Source: an uncultured Clostridia bacterium (lineage in GTDB: Bacteria; Bacillota; Clostridia; Oscillospirales; Ruminococcaceae). From it: a stretch of 49,937 nt of DNA. The stretch is from assembly GCA_947175655.1 (NCBI GenBank), contig CAMWNQ010000001.1, forward strand, positions 1 to 49,937. Direction: 5' to 3'. Made by a program: the position numbers and the translations under genes. The notes under the pieces were generated by a model. That model was not told the DNA's origin and did not search any database. It saw only the letters and a program-made list of their open reading frames with translations. Numbering within the stretch: the first letter of the stretch is position 1; every line of letters starts with the position of its first letter. Shown here piece by piece: positions 33,952 to 42,932 of the stretch.

Positions 33952-33986
33952 TAAATAAGCTTTCCTCATAATTATCCCCATATAAG

Positions 33987-34022
33987 ACCACTGCTGTACT
34001 CGTTTACAGCGGTGGTTTTTTT
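33987..34022 (+). terminator. intrinsic terminator after glnN
   Basis: Stem ACCACTGCTGT/ACAGCGGTGGT (33987-33997 with 34006-34016, one G-U pair) is followed by TTTTTTT. Confidence 0.88.
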
Positions 34023-34050
34023 ATAATTCATAATTCTTAATTATGAATTA
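34021..34050. repeat. AT-rich palindromic repeat copy
   Basis: TATAATTCATAATTCTTAATTATGAATTA lies directly after the glnN terminator. Confidence 0.65.
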
Positions 34051-34104
34051 GTCCCACCCCTCCGTCACTTTGTGACATCTCCCCTGAAATAGGAGGCAAA
34101 AAAA
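34051..34104. repeat. CCTCCGTCAC-type palindromic intergenic element
   Basis: This GC-richer stretch contains CCCACCCCTCCGTCACTTTGTGACATCTCCCC, broken here into CCACCCCTCCGTCAC and GTGACATCTCCCC arms around TTT, then AGGAGG. It resembles a short palindromic element that I recall being scattered in gut Firmicute genomes. No protein start is credible inside it. Confidence 0.45.
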
Positions 34105-34121
34105 TGACAGTATAAAAATAA

Positions 34122-34147
34122 CTCCTCATTTCCTGTGAAATGAGGAG
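34122..34147. terminator. hairpin terminator at the 3' end of the methyltransferase gene
   Basis: A perfect 11-pair stem CTCCTCATTTC/GAAATGAGGAG with a 4-base loop. The minus strand continues TTATTTTTATA and the plus strand CTTTTATTA, so it can act in both directions. Confidence 0.8.
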
Positions 34148-34153
34148 CTTTTA

Positions 34154-34825
34154 TTACCATACAAACGGTATCACTTTATACTTTACTTTCTTTTTATATT
34201 CAGCATAGCCATTTAATTCAGTTTCAAGGATTTTTTCTTCATTGCTAATCCTTTTTGCGATAAGAACAGGATAGGCAAGAAAAATTACAGCAGAAAATAC
34301 AGAGCCAAGCACAAACGGCATAGAGAGAAACATAATGAGGGTCACACCGTACATAGGGTGGCGGACAATGCCATATAATCCGGTATCGATTACTTTCTGA
34401 CCTTCCTGCACTTCCACCGTTCGGGATAAATAGGCATTCTCACGTAAAACCTCAGCATAAAGCATGTAGGACAGCAAGAATATAACCGCACCTGTCCAGG
34501 ATACTGAGTCCGGCAGGATAATCCAGCCGTAACGGAAATTGAGTCCTGCCACTCCAAATCCCAGAATAAACATTATTCCACCGAATTTTATAATCAGGCT
34601 TTGTTCTGACTGCTGTTCTCTGACGTTCAGACGTTTTTCCAACAGCTCCGGACTTTTAAACATCATAACAATTCCGACCAGAAACATAGGAACAAACAAT
34701 ATACCCATAAAAAGCCAGGCATTCCAGTAATCCAGTGTTCCGGCAGGTAAAAACAGTAACAGACCTACTATAATCATACCAAATGAAAATTTTAATATTG
34801 CCTGACAAAATAATTTCCTCGTCAT
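34154..34825 (-). CDS. isoprenylcysteine-methyltransferase-like membrane protein
   Basis: The 223-residue protein has about five membrane helices and the C-terminal ICMT/PEMT-type motif GLYGIVRHPMYGVTLIMF with RHP, followed by a final ISNEEKILETELNGYAEYKKKVKYKVIPF tail, the SAM-binding signature EE..L....Y..Y. Members methylate small or lipid substrates; the substrate here is unknown. ATG 34825 has GGGGG 6 bases upstream, while the longer ATG at 34894 would overlap pyrG and lacks a site. Base composition is visibly higher in GC than the surrounding genes and it is flanked by an unusual GC-rich repeat and a hairpin, suggesting transfer. Confidence 0.85.
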   Translation of the reverse strand: MTRKLFCQAILKFSFGMIIVGLLLFLPAGTLDYWNAWLFMGILFVPMFLVGIVMMFKSPELLEKRLNVREQQSEQSLIIKFGGIMFILGFGVAGLNFRYGWIILPDSVSWTGAVIFLLSYMLYAEVLRENAYLSRTVEVQEGQKVIDTGLYGIVRHPMYGVTLIMFLSMPFVLGSVFSAVIFLAYPVLIAKRISNEEKILETELNGYAEYKKKVKYKVIPFVW

Positions 34826-34868
34826 TTCATTCCCCCTGACTGCACTCTGCCGTTTATAATAGCAATAA

Positions 34869-36479
34869 TTACTTTCTGTTTTCCTTGTTTTCAAGTGACG
34901 CTCTTATGAAATCAGCAAAAAGCTTGTGAGGTTTATTAGGTCTTGATTTGAATTCAGGATGGAACTGTACGCCCACAAACCACGGGTGATTCTTTACTTC
35001 AACTATTTCAACAAGACGTTCATCAGGTGAAAGACCCACTATTGAAAGACCATTTTCAGAAAGCTTTGTACGGTATTCATTATTGAATTCATAGCGGTGA
35101 CGGTGACGTTCATAAATAAGTGAACTGCCATATATATTTCTTACAAGTGAATCGTCTGCAAGCTTACAAGGATATAATCCGAGACGCATTGTACCGCCCT
35201 TATTTGTTATATCTTTCTGGTCGTCCATAATATCAATTACATTGTGAAGACCTTCCGGAGTGAATTCTGACGAGTTAGCATCTTCCAGACCGATACTTCT
35301 CGCAAATTCAACAACTGCCATCTGCATACCAAGACATATACCGAAAAGCGGAATATTATTTACTCTTGCATAATGTATAGCCTCAATCATACCTTCAATG
35401 CCTCTGTCACCGAATCCGCCCGGTACTATTATACCATCACAGCAAGAAAGCATCTTGTCCACAGTTTCAGGATTTATTTCTTCTGAATTAATCCAAAGTA
35501 TCTCAACATTGGCATCATTGTTTATTCCACCGTGACGGAGTGCCTCTGCTACTGAAAGATATGCGTCAGGAAGTGCAACATATTTTCCTACAAGTCCGAT
35601 TGTCACATTTTTATGTGCGTTCTTCTGACGTTCAACCATAGCAGTCCATTCAGATAAATCAGGCTTTCTCGGGTCGAGTTTAAGATGATGACATACACAT
35701 TCAGCAAGTCCTTCTTCTTCGAGCCAAAGTGGTACTTCGTAGAGAGATGGTGCGGTCATATTTTGAATAATATCTTCCTTGCGAACATTACAGAAAAGAC
35801 TTATTTTTTCAGCCATATCCTTAGGTATTTCAAGTTCAGTTCTGCATACTATTACATTAGGCTGTATACCTATTGAAAGTAGTTCCTTTACAGAATGCTG
35901 TGTAGGCTTTGATTTAAGCTCGTTTGAACCCGATATGAACGGAAGCAGTGTAACGTGGATATACATAGCGTTTTCACGTCCTACTTCTCCGACAAACTGT
36001 CTTATAGCTTCAAGGAATGGTGTACTTTCAATATCACCTACAGTTCCGCCGATTTCTGTTATAACAACATCTGTTGATGTTTCTTTTCCTACACGGTAAA
36101 TACGCTGTTTGATTTCATTTGTTATATGTGGGATAACCTGAACAGTTCCACCGAGATAATCACCGTGTCTTTCTTTATTAAGAACAGTCCAGTATATTTT
36201 TCCGGTAGTGATATTTGAATTTACAGAAAGATTCTCATCTACAAAACGTTCATAGTGACCTAAATCGAGGTCTGTTTCAGCACCATCATCAGTAACGAAA
36301 ACTTCACCGTGCTGATAAGGGCTCATAGTTCCGGGGTCAACATTTATATAAGGGTCAAATTTCTGGATAGTGACTTTATATCCTCTTGCTTTTAGAAGAC
36401 GACCAAGAGAAGCTGCTGTAATTCCCTTGCCTAATCCTGAAACAACTCCGCCAGTAACAAAAATATACTTAATCGACAT
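34869..36479 (-). CDS. pyrG: CTP synthase
   Basis: PyrG converts UTP to CTP using glutamine and ATP. The 536-residue protein starts MSIKYIFVTGGVVSGLGKG, with the P-loop-like synthetase domain in the first ~265 residues, and a class I glutamine amidotransferase domain. That domain shows the oxyanion segment VPGGFGDRG, the nucleophile in FGICLGMQ and the final HPEFKSRP. I place the start at ATG 36479 because GGAGGAATT lies 9 bases upstream; a longer in-frame ATG at 36536 adds 19 residues with no site. No cytidine-responsive leader is visible. The following membrane methyltransferase is 43 bases away. Confidence 0.96.
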   Translation of the reverse strand: MSIKYIFVTGGVVSGLGKGITAASLGRLLKARGYKVTIQKFDPYINVDPGTMSPYQHGEVFVTDDGAETDLDLGHYERFVDENLSVNSNITTGKIYWTVLNKERHGDYLGGTVQVIPHITNEIKQRIYRVGKETSTDVVITEIGGTVGDIESTPFLEAIRQFVGEVGRENAMYIHVTLLPFISGSNELKSKPTQHSVKELLSIGIQPNVIVCRTELEIPKDMAEKISLFCNVRKEDIIQNMTAPSLYEVPLWLEEEGLAECVCHHLKLDPRKPDLSEWTAMVERQKNAHKNVTIGLVGKYVALPDAYLSVAEALRHGGINNDANVEILWINSEEINPETVDKMLSCCDGIIVPGGFGDRGIEGMIEAIHYARVNNIPLFGICLGMQMAVVEFARSIGLEDANSSEFTPEGLHNVIDIMDDQKDITNKGGTMRLGLYPCKLADDSLVRNIYGSSLIYERHRHRYEFNNEYRTKLSENGLSIVGLSPDERLVEIVEVKNHPWFVGVQFHPEFKSRPNKPHKLFADFIRASLENKENRK

Positions 36480-36650
36480 AAAAATAATTCCTCCGCATCT
36501 TGATAAATTACAATAATCATTAAAAAAACATATCAATATCTATTTTACTATTTTTTCAGTCAAAATGCAATAGGAAATCACACTTTTTTTATAAAGAAGA
36601 CTTATTTTAATTTTTAAACAAAAAATATTTTTTAATTTTTCCGATTTCCG

Positions 36651-36679
36651 TTGACTATTTCCGTAGTTTATGATAAAAT
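36651..36679 (+). promoter_or_regulatory. promoter of the PH-like gene
   Basis: TTGACT (36651-36656) and TAAAAT (36674-36679) have a 17-base spacer on the plus strand. Confidence 0.6.
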
Positions 36680-36740
36680 TATTTTTGATGCATAATATTA
36701 TAATAATTTCCGACAATCTGAAAAGGAGGATTTTTTCTAC

Positions 36741-37124
36741 ATGGCGAAAAATAAAGATTTCAACTATATATGGACTGATAAAAAACGTACAATATTCGGA
36801 CTGCCAATTTCTTTTACCAGATATTTTCTTACAGAAAAAAAACTTATTGTAAGAACCGGATTTCTTAATATCACTGAACTTGAAACTGAACTCTATAAAA
36901 TATGTGACAAAAAACTTACTCTTTCACTCGGACAGCGTATTGTCAACTGCGGTTCAATCACAATATTCAGCAGAGATACTGATACACCTACATTTGTAAT
37001 AAAAAGTGTAAAAAATCCACGAAAAGTCTCCGAACTTCTGGAACAGTATGCCGATGCACAGCGTGACAAGTATGGCACAAGAGGACGTGACCTTCTAAAT
37101 ATCGATGATTCGGATAATGATTAA
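36741..37124 (+). CDS. PH-like domain protein (DUF304/bPH2-type)
   Basis: The 127-residue soluble protein begins MAKNKDFNYIWTDKKRTIFGLPISFTRYFLTEKK (split here at the TDKK). It has the alternating beta pattern of a bacterial PH-like domain: RYFLTEKKLIVRTGFLN, then the ITELETELYKICDKKL helix-strand, an EGQRIVNCGSITIFS-like strand (QRIVNCGSITIFS), and a C-terminal helix VSELLEQYADAQRDKYG. Such domains appear in stress-response membrane proteins but this one has no helix in the membrane. AGGAGG lies 11 bases before the ATG. It is followed after 24 bases by an FkbM-type methyltransferase on the same strand, so they probably form an operon. Confidence 0.78.
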   Translation: MAKNKDFNYIWTDKKRTIFGLPISFTRYFLTEKKLIVRTGFLNITELETELYKICDKKLTLSLGQRIVNCGSITIFSRDTDTPTFVIKSVKNPRKVSELLEQYADAQRDKYGTRGRDLLNIDDSDND

Positions 37125-37148
37125 TAGCAAAGCGAGGTTTTTTTAATA

Positions 37149-38210
37149 ATGCTTACATTTATAACTGAAAAACAATCCTGCTGGGAAAGACTTAAAGCAG
37201 AAAAACGTCCAATTTTTATGTATGGTATGGGTGATGGTGCTTTAAAGATTATGTCAGTATTCAGGGAAAAAAATATCACTCTTTCCGGTATTTTTGCAAG
37301 CGATGAATTTGTAAGGGGTCACTCTTTTCAGGGATACCGTGTACACAGTCTTTCAGAAATAGAAGATTATGTAAGTGACTTTGTAATAGTTCTTGCATTC
37401 GCTGCGGGATATCAGTCACTTGTTGATAAAATTCACGAAATTGCTTCAAAACATCCCCTTTATGTTCCTGATGTTCCTGTTGTCGGAGAAGGACTTTTTA
37501 CTTATGAATACTGCTGTGAAAATGCAGAGGAAATTCAAAAAGTATATGATATGCTCGCTGATGATTTTTCAAGAAAAGTATATGCAAACATAATCAATTT
37601 CAAAATAAGCGGAAAAATTGAATACCTTTCAGCAGTAACTACTCCGAAATCCGAAATATATAAAAAAATAGTAAAACCCGGACTTAATGAACTTTATGTT
37701 GATTTGGGTGCTTATAACGGCGACACTATAGAAGAATTTCTGGATTATACAAGGGGCAGATATTTAGGAATATACGCTCTTGAACCGGACAGAAAAAATT
37801 TCAAGAAATTATGCAAACGCACTAATGATATGAAACACGTATTTGCTTATAACTGTGCGGTGTGGTGCAAGGATACTGAACTTCCTTTTGCAACAAAAGC
37901 CGGAAGACAATCTTCTGTATCTGCAAACGGTGGTACTCTCATAGAAGCCCGTTCAGTAGACAGTATTCTTGGTGGTCAGGCAGCAACTCTTATCAAAATG
38001 GACGTTGAGGGCTCTGAACGTGAAGCGATATGGGGTTCTGCACAGACTATCGCACATTACCGTCCGAAACTTATGGTGTCTCTCTATCACCGCAATGAAG
38101 ATATATTCAAACTTCCATTGCTGATAAAAAGCCTTAATCCTGAGTACCAGCTTTATATAAGACATCAGCTCTATATTCCAGCGTGGGAAACAAATTTATA
38201 TGCCATATAA
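37149..38210 (+). CDS. FkbM-family SAM-dependent methyltransferase
   Basis: The 353-residue protein has an N-terminal Rossmann-like part (residues 1-125; MYGMGDGALKIMSVF and the YRVHSLSEIEDY segment) of the kind seen with sugar or cell-surface methyltransferases. A C-terminal FkbM methyltransferase domain follows: YVDLGAYNGDTIEEF is the SAM-binding motif I, then ALEPDRKNFKKL and IKMDVEGSEREAI. FkbM proteins methylate sugar or polyketide hydroxyls; the substrate here is unknown. The start has AGCGAGG upstream. A bidirectional terminator closes the unit. Related genes in surface polysaccharide clusters suggest a role in glycan decoration, but none is nearby. Confidence 0.85.
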   Translation: MLTFITEKQSCWERLKAEKRPIFMYGMGDGALKIMSVFREKNITLSGIFASDEFVRGHSFQGYRVHSLSEIEDYVSDFVIVLAFAAGYQSLVDKIHEIASKHPLYVPDVPVVGEGLFTYEYCCENAEEIQKVYDMLADDFSRKVYANIINFKISGKIEYLSAVTTPKSEIYKKIVKPGLNELYVDLGAYNGDTIEEFLDYTRGRYLGIYALEPDRKNFKKLCKRTNDMKHVFAYNCAVWCKDTELPFATKAGRQSSVSANGGTLIEARSVDSILGGQAATLIKMDVEGSEREAIWGSAQTIAHYRPKLMVSLYHRNEDIFKLPLLIKSLNPEYQLYIRHQLYIPAWETNLYAI

Positions 38211-38215
38211 AAAAG

Positions 38216-38243
38216 CCGTGCATAAAAGCACGGTCTTTTTTTA
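38216..38243. terminator. bidirectional intrinsic terminator
   Basis: Stem CCGTGC/GCACGG (38216-38221 with 38228-38233) is followed by a T run on the plus strand and CTTTTTTAT on the minus strand. It serves the convergent fkbM-type and pdxK genes. Confidence 0.85.
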
Positions 38244-38284
38244 TAATGCATAATTAAGAATTCATAATTATGAATTATGCATTG
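38241..38284. repeat. AT-rich palindromic repeat copy
   Basis: ATGCATAATTAAGAATTC and CATAATTATGAATTATGCAT form nested dyads directly after the terminator and just before the pdxK stop codon. Confidence 0.7.
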
Positions 38285-38287
38285 CGA

Positions 38288-39139
38288 TTAAATGTTTTCT
38301 GAAATTTCAGCAAGGTTTTTTATACATTTTTCAAAATATACACCATTCATATAATTTTCCGGTATAGGTAAGGTTGCTTCGATACAGTCAGCAGTAAAAT
38401 TGACTGCTATATCAAGAGACTTCTGCAATGATGCACCCTTAGCTACTGCTCCGGAAAACGCACTTGAAAATACATCACCCGTACCGTGAACATATGCATT
38501 TATATGATTTCTGAATGATGATGCAAAAGTATCAGTGCTTTTCTGATATGCGACAGCACCTTGATGAGTCCCATTTTTCTGTACACCGGTAATAACTGCT
38601 GTATCACATCCTAAATCGGTAAGCTTTACAAGACAGCTTTTTATAAAATCTTCATTGCCATTCTCAGCTTCTGCCTGAGCATATGGAATGTCAAGCATAA
38701 AAGAGGTCTCTGTCATATTCGGAAGAATTATATCTGCTTTTCCGCACAGTTTTTTCATACCGGAAATAAAATCATTCCCAAAACCAGCATATAATACGCC
38801 TTTATCTCCCATTACAGGGTCAACAATTATATAATTTTTTTCGGTTCTGAACATATCAAAGAAATCCGACATAAGCTCTACCTGCTTTACTGAACCCAGA
38901 TAACCTGTATATACAGCATCAAATTCAAGTCCGAGAGATTTCCAGTGTTCAGAAACAGGCATAATATCATCAGTCAAATCCCTGAAAGTATATCCTGTAA
39001 AGCCTCCAGTATGAGTTGAAAGAACTGCCGTCGGTATTACTGACGTTTCTATTCCCATTGCGGAAATAATCGGCAGTGCTACTGTAAGGGAACATTTTCC
39101 GTAGCAGGATATATCCTGAATTGTAACTATTTTTTTCAA
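38288..39139 (-). CDS. pdxK: pyridoxine/pyridoxamine kinase
   Basis: This ribokinase-family enzyme phosphorylates vitamin B6 vitamers for pyridoxal phosphate salvage. The 283-residue protein has the N-terminal ISCYGKCSLTVALPI and TGGFTGYTF, the central IIVDPVMGDKG and LPNMTE, and the C-terminal GTGDVFSSAFSGA anion hole. The start is TTG at 39139 with GAGGTG upstream. It follows pyrB after 16 bases and is probably co-transcribed. The length is normal. Confidence 0.92.
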   Translation of the reverse strand: MKKIVTIQDISCYGKCSLTVALPIISAMGIETSVIPTAVLSTHTGGFTGYTFRDLTDDIMPVSEHWKSLGLEFDAVYTGYLGSVKQVELMSDFFDMFRTEKNYIIVDPVMGDKGVLYAGFGNDFISGMKKLCGKADIILPNMTETSFMLDIPYAQAEAENGNEDFIKSCLVKLTDLGCDTAVITGVQKNGTHQGAVAYQKSTDTFASSFRNHINAYVHGTGDVFSSAFSGAVAKGASLQKSLDIAVNFTADCIEATLPIPENYMNGVYFEKCIKNLAEISENI

Positions 39140-39155
39140 AAATTACACCTCTTAA

Positions 39156-40235
39156 TTATATAAGTTTTCTTTCATCACAGTATTCGCATTCAAGAAGAGT
39201 ATCACCATTGCTTCTGAAACTTTTCGGGAGATACGTTTCAGAATGAGTAATGCAGTGAGGATTGGAACAGCTTATACCCTCATAAACTCTTCCCTTAAGG
39301 ATTTCAGAAGGATTCTGATTTTTGATTATTGTCATAATAAGAGCCATTCTTGCAAATACACCGTTCTTTGCCTGTTTGAAGTATAAAGCTCTAGGGTCTC
39401 TGTCGACTTCATTTGTAATTTCGTCAACTCTCGGCAATGGGTGAAGTACAACAAGGTCATATTTTGCGTGAGTCATCTTTTTTGTATCAAGTATATATGT
39501 ATCTTTCTGGGAGAGATACTCTTCCTCACTTGCGAAACGTTCTTTCTGTATACGTGTCATATAAAGAACATCAAGAGTTCCGATAACTTCATCAAGTGAT
39601 GAAACTTCCTCAAATGTACAGCCGTTAGCAAGTATGATGTCTTTTACATATGACGGAAGTTTGAGTTCAGGAGTCGAGATAAGAACAAATTTATTGTTAT
39701 TGAAACAGCTCATAGCCTTACAGAGTGAATGAACAGTTCTGCCGTAAATCAAGTCACCACAAAGTCCTATTGTAAGATTATCAAGTCTGCCTTTTTCAAC
39801 TTTGAGAGTAACAAGGTCAGTAAGAGTCTGTGTAGGGTGAAGATGACCGCCGTCGCCTGCATTTATTACCGGACAGCCTGCTGTAAGAGCCGCAGCCTTT
39901 GCCGCACCTGAAACAGGGTGTCTTATTACAAGAACATCAGAATAACTGCTTACAATCTTTGTAGTATCTTTGAGGGTCTCACCCTTTGATACTGATGATG
40001 TTGCAGGATTGTCAAATCCTATAATCCTACCGCCAAGTCTAAGCATCGCAGTCTGAAAAGACATCTGAGTTCTTGTTGACGGTTCATAAAAAAGTGTTGC
40101 CATAATCTTTCCATCACATTCGTGTGCATATTTTTCAGGATTTTTTCTTATATCTACTGCAAGGTCGGCAATACCGTTCCACCATTCAACAGGATAATCA
40201 CTTAAATCAATAAGATGCTGATATTCAGAATACAT
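39156..40235 (-). CDS. pyrB: aspartate carbamoyltransferase with a fused PyrI-type zinc module
   Basis: PyrB joins carbamoyl phosphate and aspartate in pyrimidine synthesis. The catalytic part (about residues 1-310) has FYEPSTRT (49-56), KGETLKDT, VIRHPVSG, GDGGHLHPTQT and HPLPRVDEI. It is followed by an extra ~40 residues containing CSNPHCIT and CEYC, with cysteines at 323, 328, 350 and 353, the same spacing as the zinc domain of the regulatory chain PyrI. No separate PyrI, and no PyrI allosteric domain, is in the window. The ATG has GGAGG 9-10 bases upstream. A full 359 residues is longer than the usual ~310. Confidence 0.93.
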   Translation of the reverse strand: MYSEYQHLIDLSDYPVEWWNGIADLAVDIRKNPEKYAHECDGKIMATLFYEPSTRTQMSFQTAMLRLGGRIIGFDNPATSSVSKGETLKDTTKIVSSYSDVLVIRHPVSGAAKAAALTAGCPVINAGDGGHLHPTQTLTDLVTLKVEKGRLDNLTIGLCGDLIYGRTVHSLCKAMSCFNNNKFVLISTPELKLPSYVKDIILANGCTFEEVSSLDEVIGTLDVLYMTRIQKERFASEEEYLSQKDTYILDTKKMTHAKYDLVVLHPLPRVDEITNEVDRDPRALYFKQAKNGVFARMALIMTIIKNQNPSEILKGRVYEGISCSNPHCITHSETYLPKSFRSNGDTLLECEYCDERKLI

Positions 40236-40288
40236 AATGTAAAACCTCCAGAAAATTTTTTATTTTCCTATTTAATTTTAATTTATAA

Positions 40289-40957
40289 TTACAGTACATT
40301 AGTACCGTTTATAATCATTTCAAATTTAACTCCCAAAAAGATTGATGCTTTTTTACACAACAACATTCTTTGAAGGAATATTTCAAAGTATTCAAGAACA
40401 GAAGATATATTTGTATCTATTTTAAGTTCAAGAATTATTGATGTATGTGCGTCATTGAACTTTACATCCGACATTTCAACGGCATAGTTTACACGATCGT
40501 GTATATCAAAAGTGAGAAAGTCGGAATTTCTTACCCTGCTTCTTCTTACATCGGTCTTATCCGCAATTATAAGAGCTGCGGAAATCGGGTCAAGTGGAAG
40601 ACCCGTTCCCTCGTCGTGATTTCCTATAGCAGAAATTATTGAGCATATTTCACTTGCTGGCATACTCAGATTATCAAGAAGTCTGAATGCCATTACTGCT
40701 CCGCTCTGTGCGTGGTCAGCACGGTTTATGACATTACCTATATCGTGCATCATTCCGGCAATTCTTGCAAGTTCAGCAGTGCGTTCGTCATATCCGAGTT
40801 CAGTAAGAATCATACTTGCAGTCTGTGCAACCTTTTCAACGTGCGGAAAGGAATGTTCAGTATATCCCTGTGCTTTAAGAGCTTTGTCTGCACGTCTTAT
40901 ATACTCCATTATATCAGGATTCTGTTTGATGTATTTATATGTTACAATACTTGCCAT
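40289..40957 (-). CDS. HD-domain phosphohydrolase
   Basis: The 222-residue protein shows the HD motif set: HSFPHVEKV, MMHDIGNV (the HD pair), GNHDEGTGL and an IADKTDVRRSR segment, placing it among metal-dependent phosphohydrolases. The substrate may be a nucleotide but cannot be told from sequence. ATG 40957 has CGGAGG 9 bases upstream; the ATG at 40981 would lie in an AT-rich repeat. It sits between pyrB and asnB on the same strand. The C-terminal ~50 residues look like a helical domain with a hydrophobic end. Confidence 0.86.
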   Translation of the reverse strand: MASIVTYKYIKQNPDIMEYIRRADKALKAQGYTEHSFPHVEKVAQTASMILTELGYDERTAELARIAGMMHDIGNVINRADHAQSGAVMAFRLLDNLSMPASEICSIISAIGNHDEGTGLPLDPISAALIIADKTDVRRSRVRNSDFLTFDIHDRVNYAVEMSDVKFNDAHTSIILELKIDTNISSVLEYFEIFLQRMLLCKKASIFLGVKFEMIINGTNVL

Positions 40958-40979
40958 ATAATAAAACCTCCGATGATAC

Positions 40980-40998
40980 AATTCTTAATTATAAATTA
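40980..40998. repeat. AT-rich palindromic repeat fragment
   Basis: AATTCTTAATTATAAATTA overlaps the asnB stop. The last residues (NL) and TAA of AsnB are in it. Confidence 0.55.
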
Positions 40999-42875
40999 GT
41001 CAAATAAGTGCCGTTGTTTTCAAAGTAAACCTGATACCATATAAGGAAAATAAATACAGTCCAGATTTTTCTGCTGTTATCAGCTTTACTGTCTCTGTGT
41101 TCATCAAGGAGCTTTACAAGAAGTTCTGTATTAAAAAATTTCTTTGAGCTTTCGTTTTCAAAATAGGAACGTACTATATTATAATATTTATCCTCTTTAA
41201 GCCATACTCTTATCGGTACAGGAAAACCTAACTTTTTCTTTGCAGCGGTTTTGGCGGTCTGACTAGGAGTATCTTTCTTTGCAGCAAGACGCATTGCATA
41301 TTTTGTAATATAAGGAGTATCTCCGTTTGATGAAGCTGTATGTGATACTCTATAACGGCGTGGAATTCTTTGTGCAAGTGACATAACCTGCTTATCAAGG
41401 AACGGTACACGGAGTTCAAGAGAGTTCGCCATACTCATCTTATCAGCTTTGAGAAGAATATCGCCTGCCATCCAGAGATGAAGGTCAAGATACTGCATTT
41501 TTGTTACATCATCTTTACCTTTTACATTATCATAGAAAGGCTTTGTAATTTCCATAGGGTCAGGAGCTTTTGTCTTTATTTTGAGAAGAGCTTTTCGCTG
41601 TTCAGGAGTAAACATATAGGCGTTACCAATAAATCTTTCCTCAACGTCCTTACCCTTTCTCACAAAGAAGTTCACGCCTCTTTTAGCAGGAAGTTTCTGT
41701 GCTATATTTCCGATACCCCTTTTAATAGCTCTCGGGAGTCTGTCATAAGCAGTACCGTCGGGGTCACTGTATACATTATATCCGCCAAAGATTTCGTCTG
41801 CACCCTCTCCGGAAAGTACTACTTTGAGTTTCTTTGATGCAATATTACATACAAAATAGAGGGCTATTGCAGAAGGGTCTGCAAGTGGTTCGTCCATATG
41901 ATACTGTATCTTTGAGATGTTTCCCCAATATTCTTCGGGAGATATTACTTTACTGTTATTTTCTTTTCCGATAGCCTTAGAAAATTCCTTTGCCCAGCCT
42001 ATCTCATTATATTTTTCATCTTTTCCGAATCCGACAGTAAATGTCTTGTCAACATCAGCGATTGCAGCAACATAACTCGAATCTACTCCGCTTGAAAGGA
42101 ATGAACCTACTTCAACATCGGCAATTTTATGTGCCTTTACGGAATCGTGAAATACATCTGATATTTCCTTTACCCAGTCATTGAGCTGAGGTTTTTCGTC
42201 AGCATCAAATTTTACGTCCCAGTATCTTTTTATTACGGTTTTTCCGTCTTTATGTATCAGGTAGTGTGCGGGCGGAAGCTTATATACATTTTCAAAAAAC
42301 GTCTCATTTGTCGGGGAATACTGGAATGTAAGATAATTTTCAAGTGCAGAAGTATTAAGTTCCTTTTTAAAATCAGGATGTTCAAGAAAACTTTTTATTT
42401 CTGAACCAAACATAAAAGTTTTATTCATCTGTGCATAGTAAAAAGGCTTTATACCAAAGAAATCTCTGGCACCAAAAAGCTCCTTTTTATTTTTATCCCA
42501 TATTACAAATGAAAACATTCCTCTGAGCATATTAAGAAGCTCTGCACCGTATTCCTCATAACCGTGTATGAGAACTTCCGAATCAGTATTTGTTCTGAAT
42601 TTGTGACCTGCATCTATAAGCTTCTTACGTATATCCATAAAATTATATATCTCGCCATTGAATACAAGCACCATTGATTTGTCTTCATTATATAAAGGCT
42701 GGTCGCCCTGAGATGTTACATCAATAATACTAAGTCTTCTGTGTCCAAGAGCTATATCACCGTCGATATATTTTCCGTCAGCATCAGGACCTCTGTGCCT
42801 GATTCTGTTCATCATATTTTCTATGACAATATTTGAATTATCAATAAAATTAGTAAAGCCTGTATATCCACACAT
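40989..42875 (-). CDS. asnB: asparagine synthase (glutamine-hydrolysing)
   Basis: AsnB converts aspartate to asparagine with ATP and glutamine. The 628-residue protein begins MCGYTGF, with the N-terminal nucleophile cysteine of class II amidotransferases, and has the GHRRLSIID and NGEIYN motifs. The synthetase domain has the PP-loop LSSGVDSS, GEGADEIFGGY and LRVPFLDKQVM. It is longer than the ~520-550 of E. coli AsnB because of a C-terminal extension with LGFPVPIRVWLKE, as in the AsnB-type of Gram-positives. GGGAGG lies 8 bases before the ATG. The last codons come from an AT-rich repeat. Confidence 0.95.
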   Translation of the reverse strand: MCGYTGFTNFIDNSNIVIENMMNRIRHRGPDADGKYIDGDIALGHRRLSIIDVTSQGDQPLYNEDKSMVLVFNGEIYNFMDIRKKLIDAGHKFRTNTDSEVLIHGYEEYGAELLNMLRGMFSFVIWDKNKKELFGARDFFGIKPFYYAQMNKTFMFGSEIKSFLEHPDFKKELNTSALENYLTFQYSPTNETFFENVYKLPPAHYLIHKDGKTVIKRYWDVKFDADEKPQLNDWVKEISDVFHDSVKAHKIADVEVGSFLSSGVDSSYVAAIADVDKTFTVGFGKDEKYNEIGWAKEFSKAIGKENNSKVISPEEYWGNISKIQYHMDEPLADPSAIALYFVCNIASKKLKVVLSGEGADEIFGGYNVYSDPDGTAYDRLPRAIKRGIGNIAQKLPAKRGVNFFVRKGKDVEERFIGNAYMFTPEQRKALLKIKTKAPDPMEITKPFYDNVKGKDDVTKMQYLDLHLWMAGDILLKADKMSMANSLELRVPFLDKQVMSLAQRIPRRYRVSHTASSNGDTPYITKYAMRLAAKKDTPSQTAKTAAKKKLGFPVPIRVWLKEDKYYNIVRSYFENESSKKFFNTELLVKLLDEHRDSKADNSRKIWTVFIFLIWYQVYFENNGTYLTNL

Positions 42876-42932
42876 ACTTCTGCCTCCCGTAAAAATTGTT
42901 CCAGATTTTTTCTTCTGTAATCTGCCTAATAT

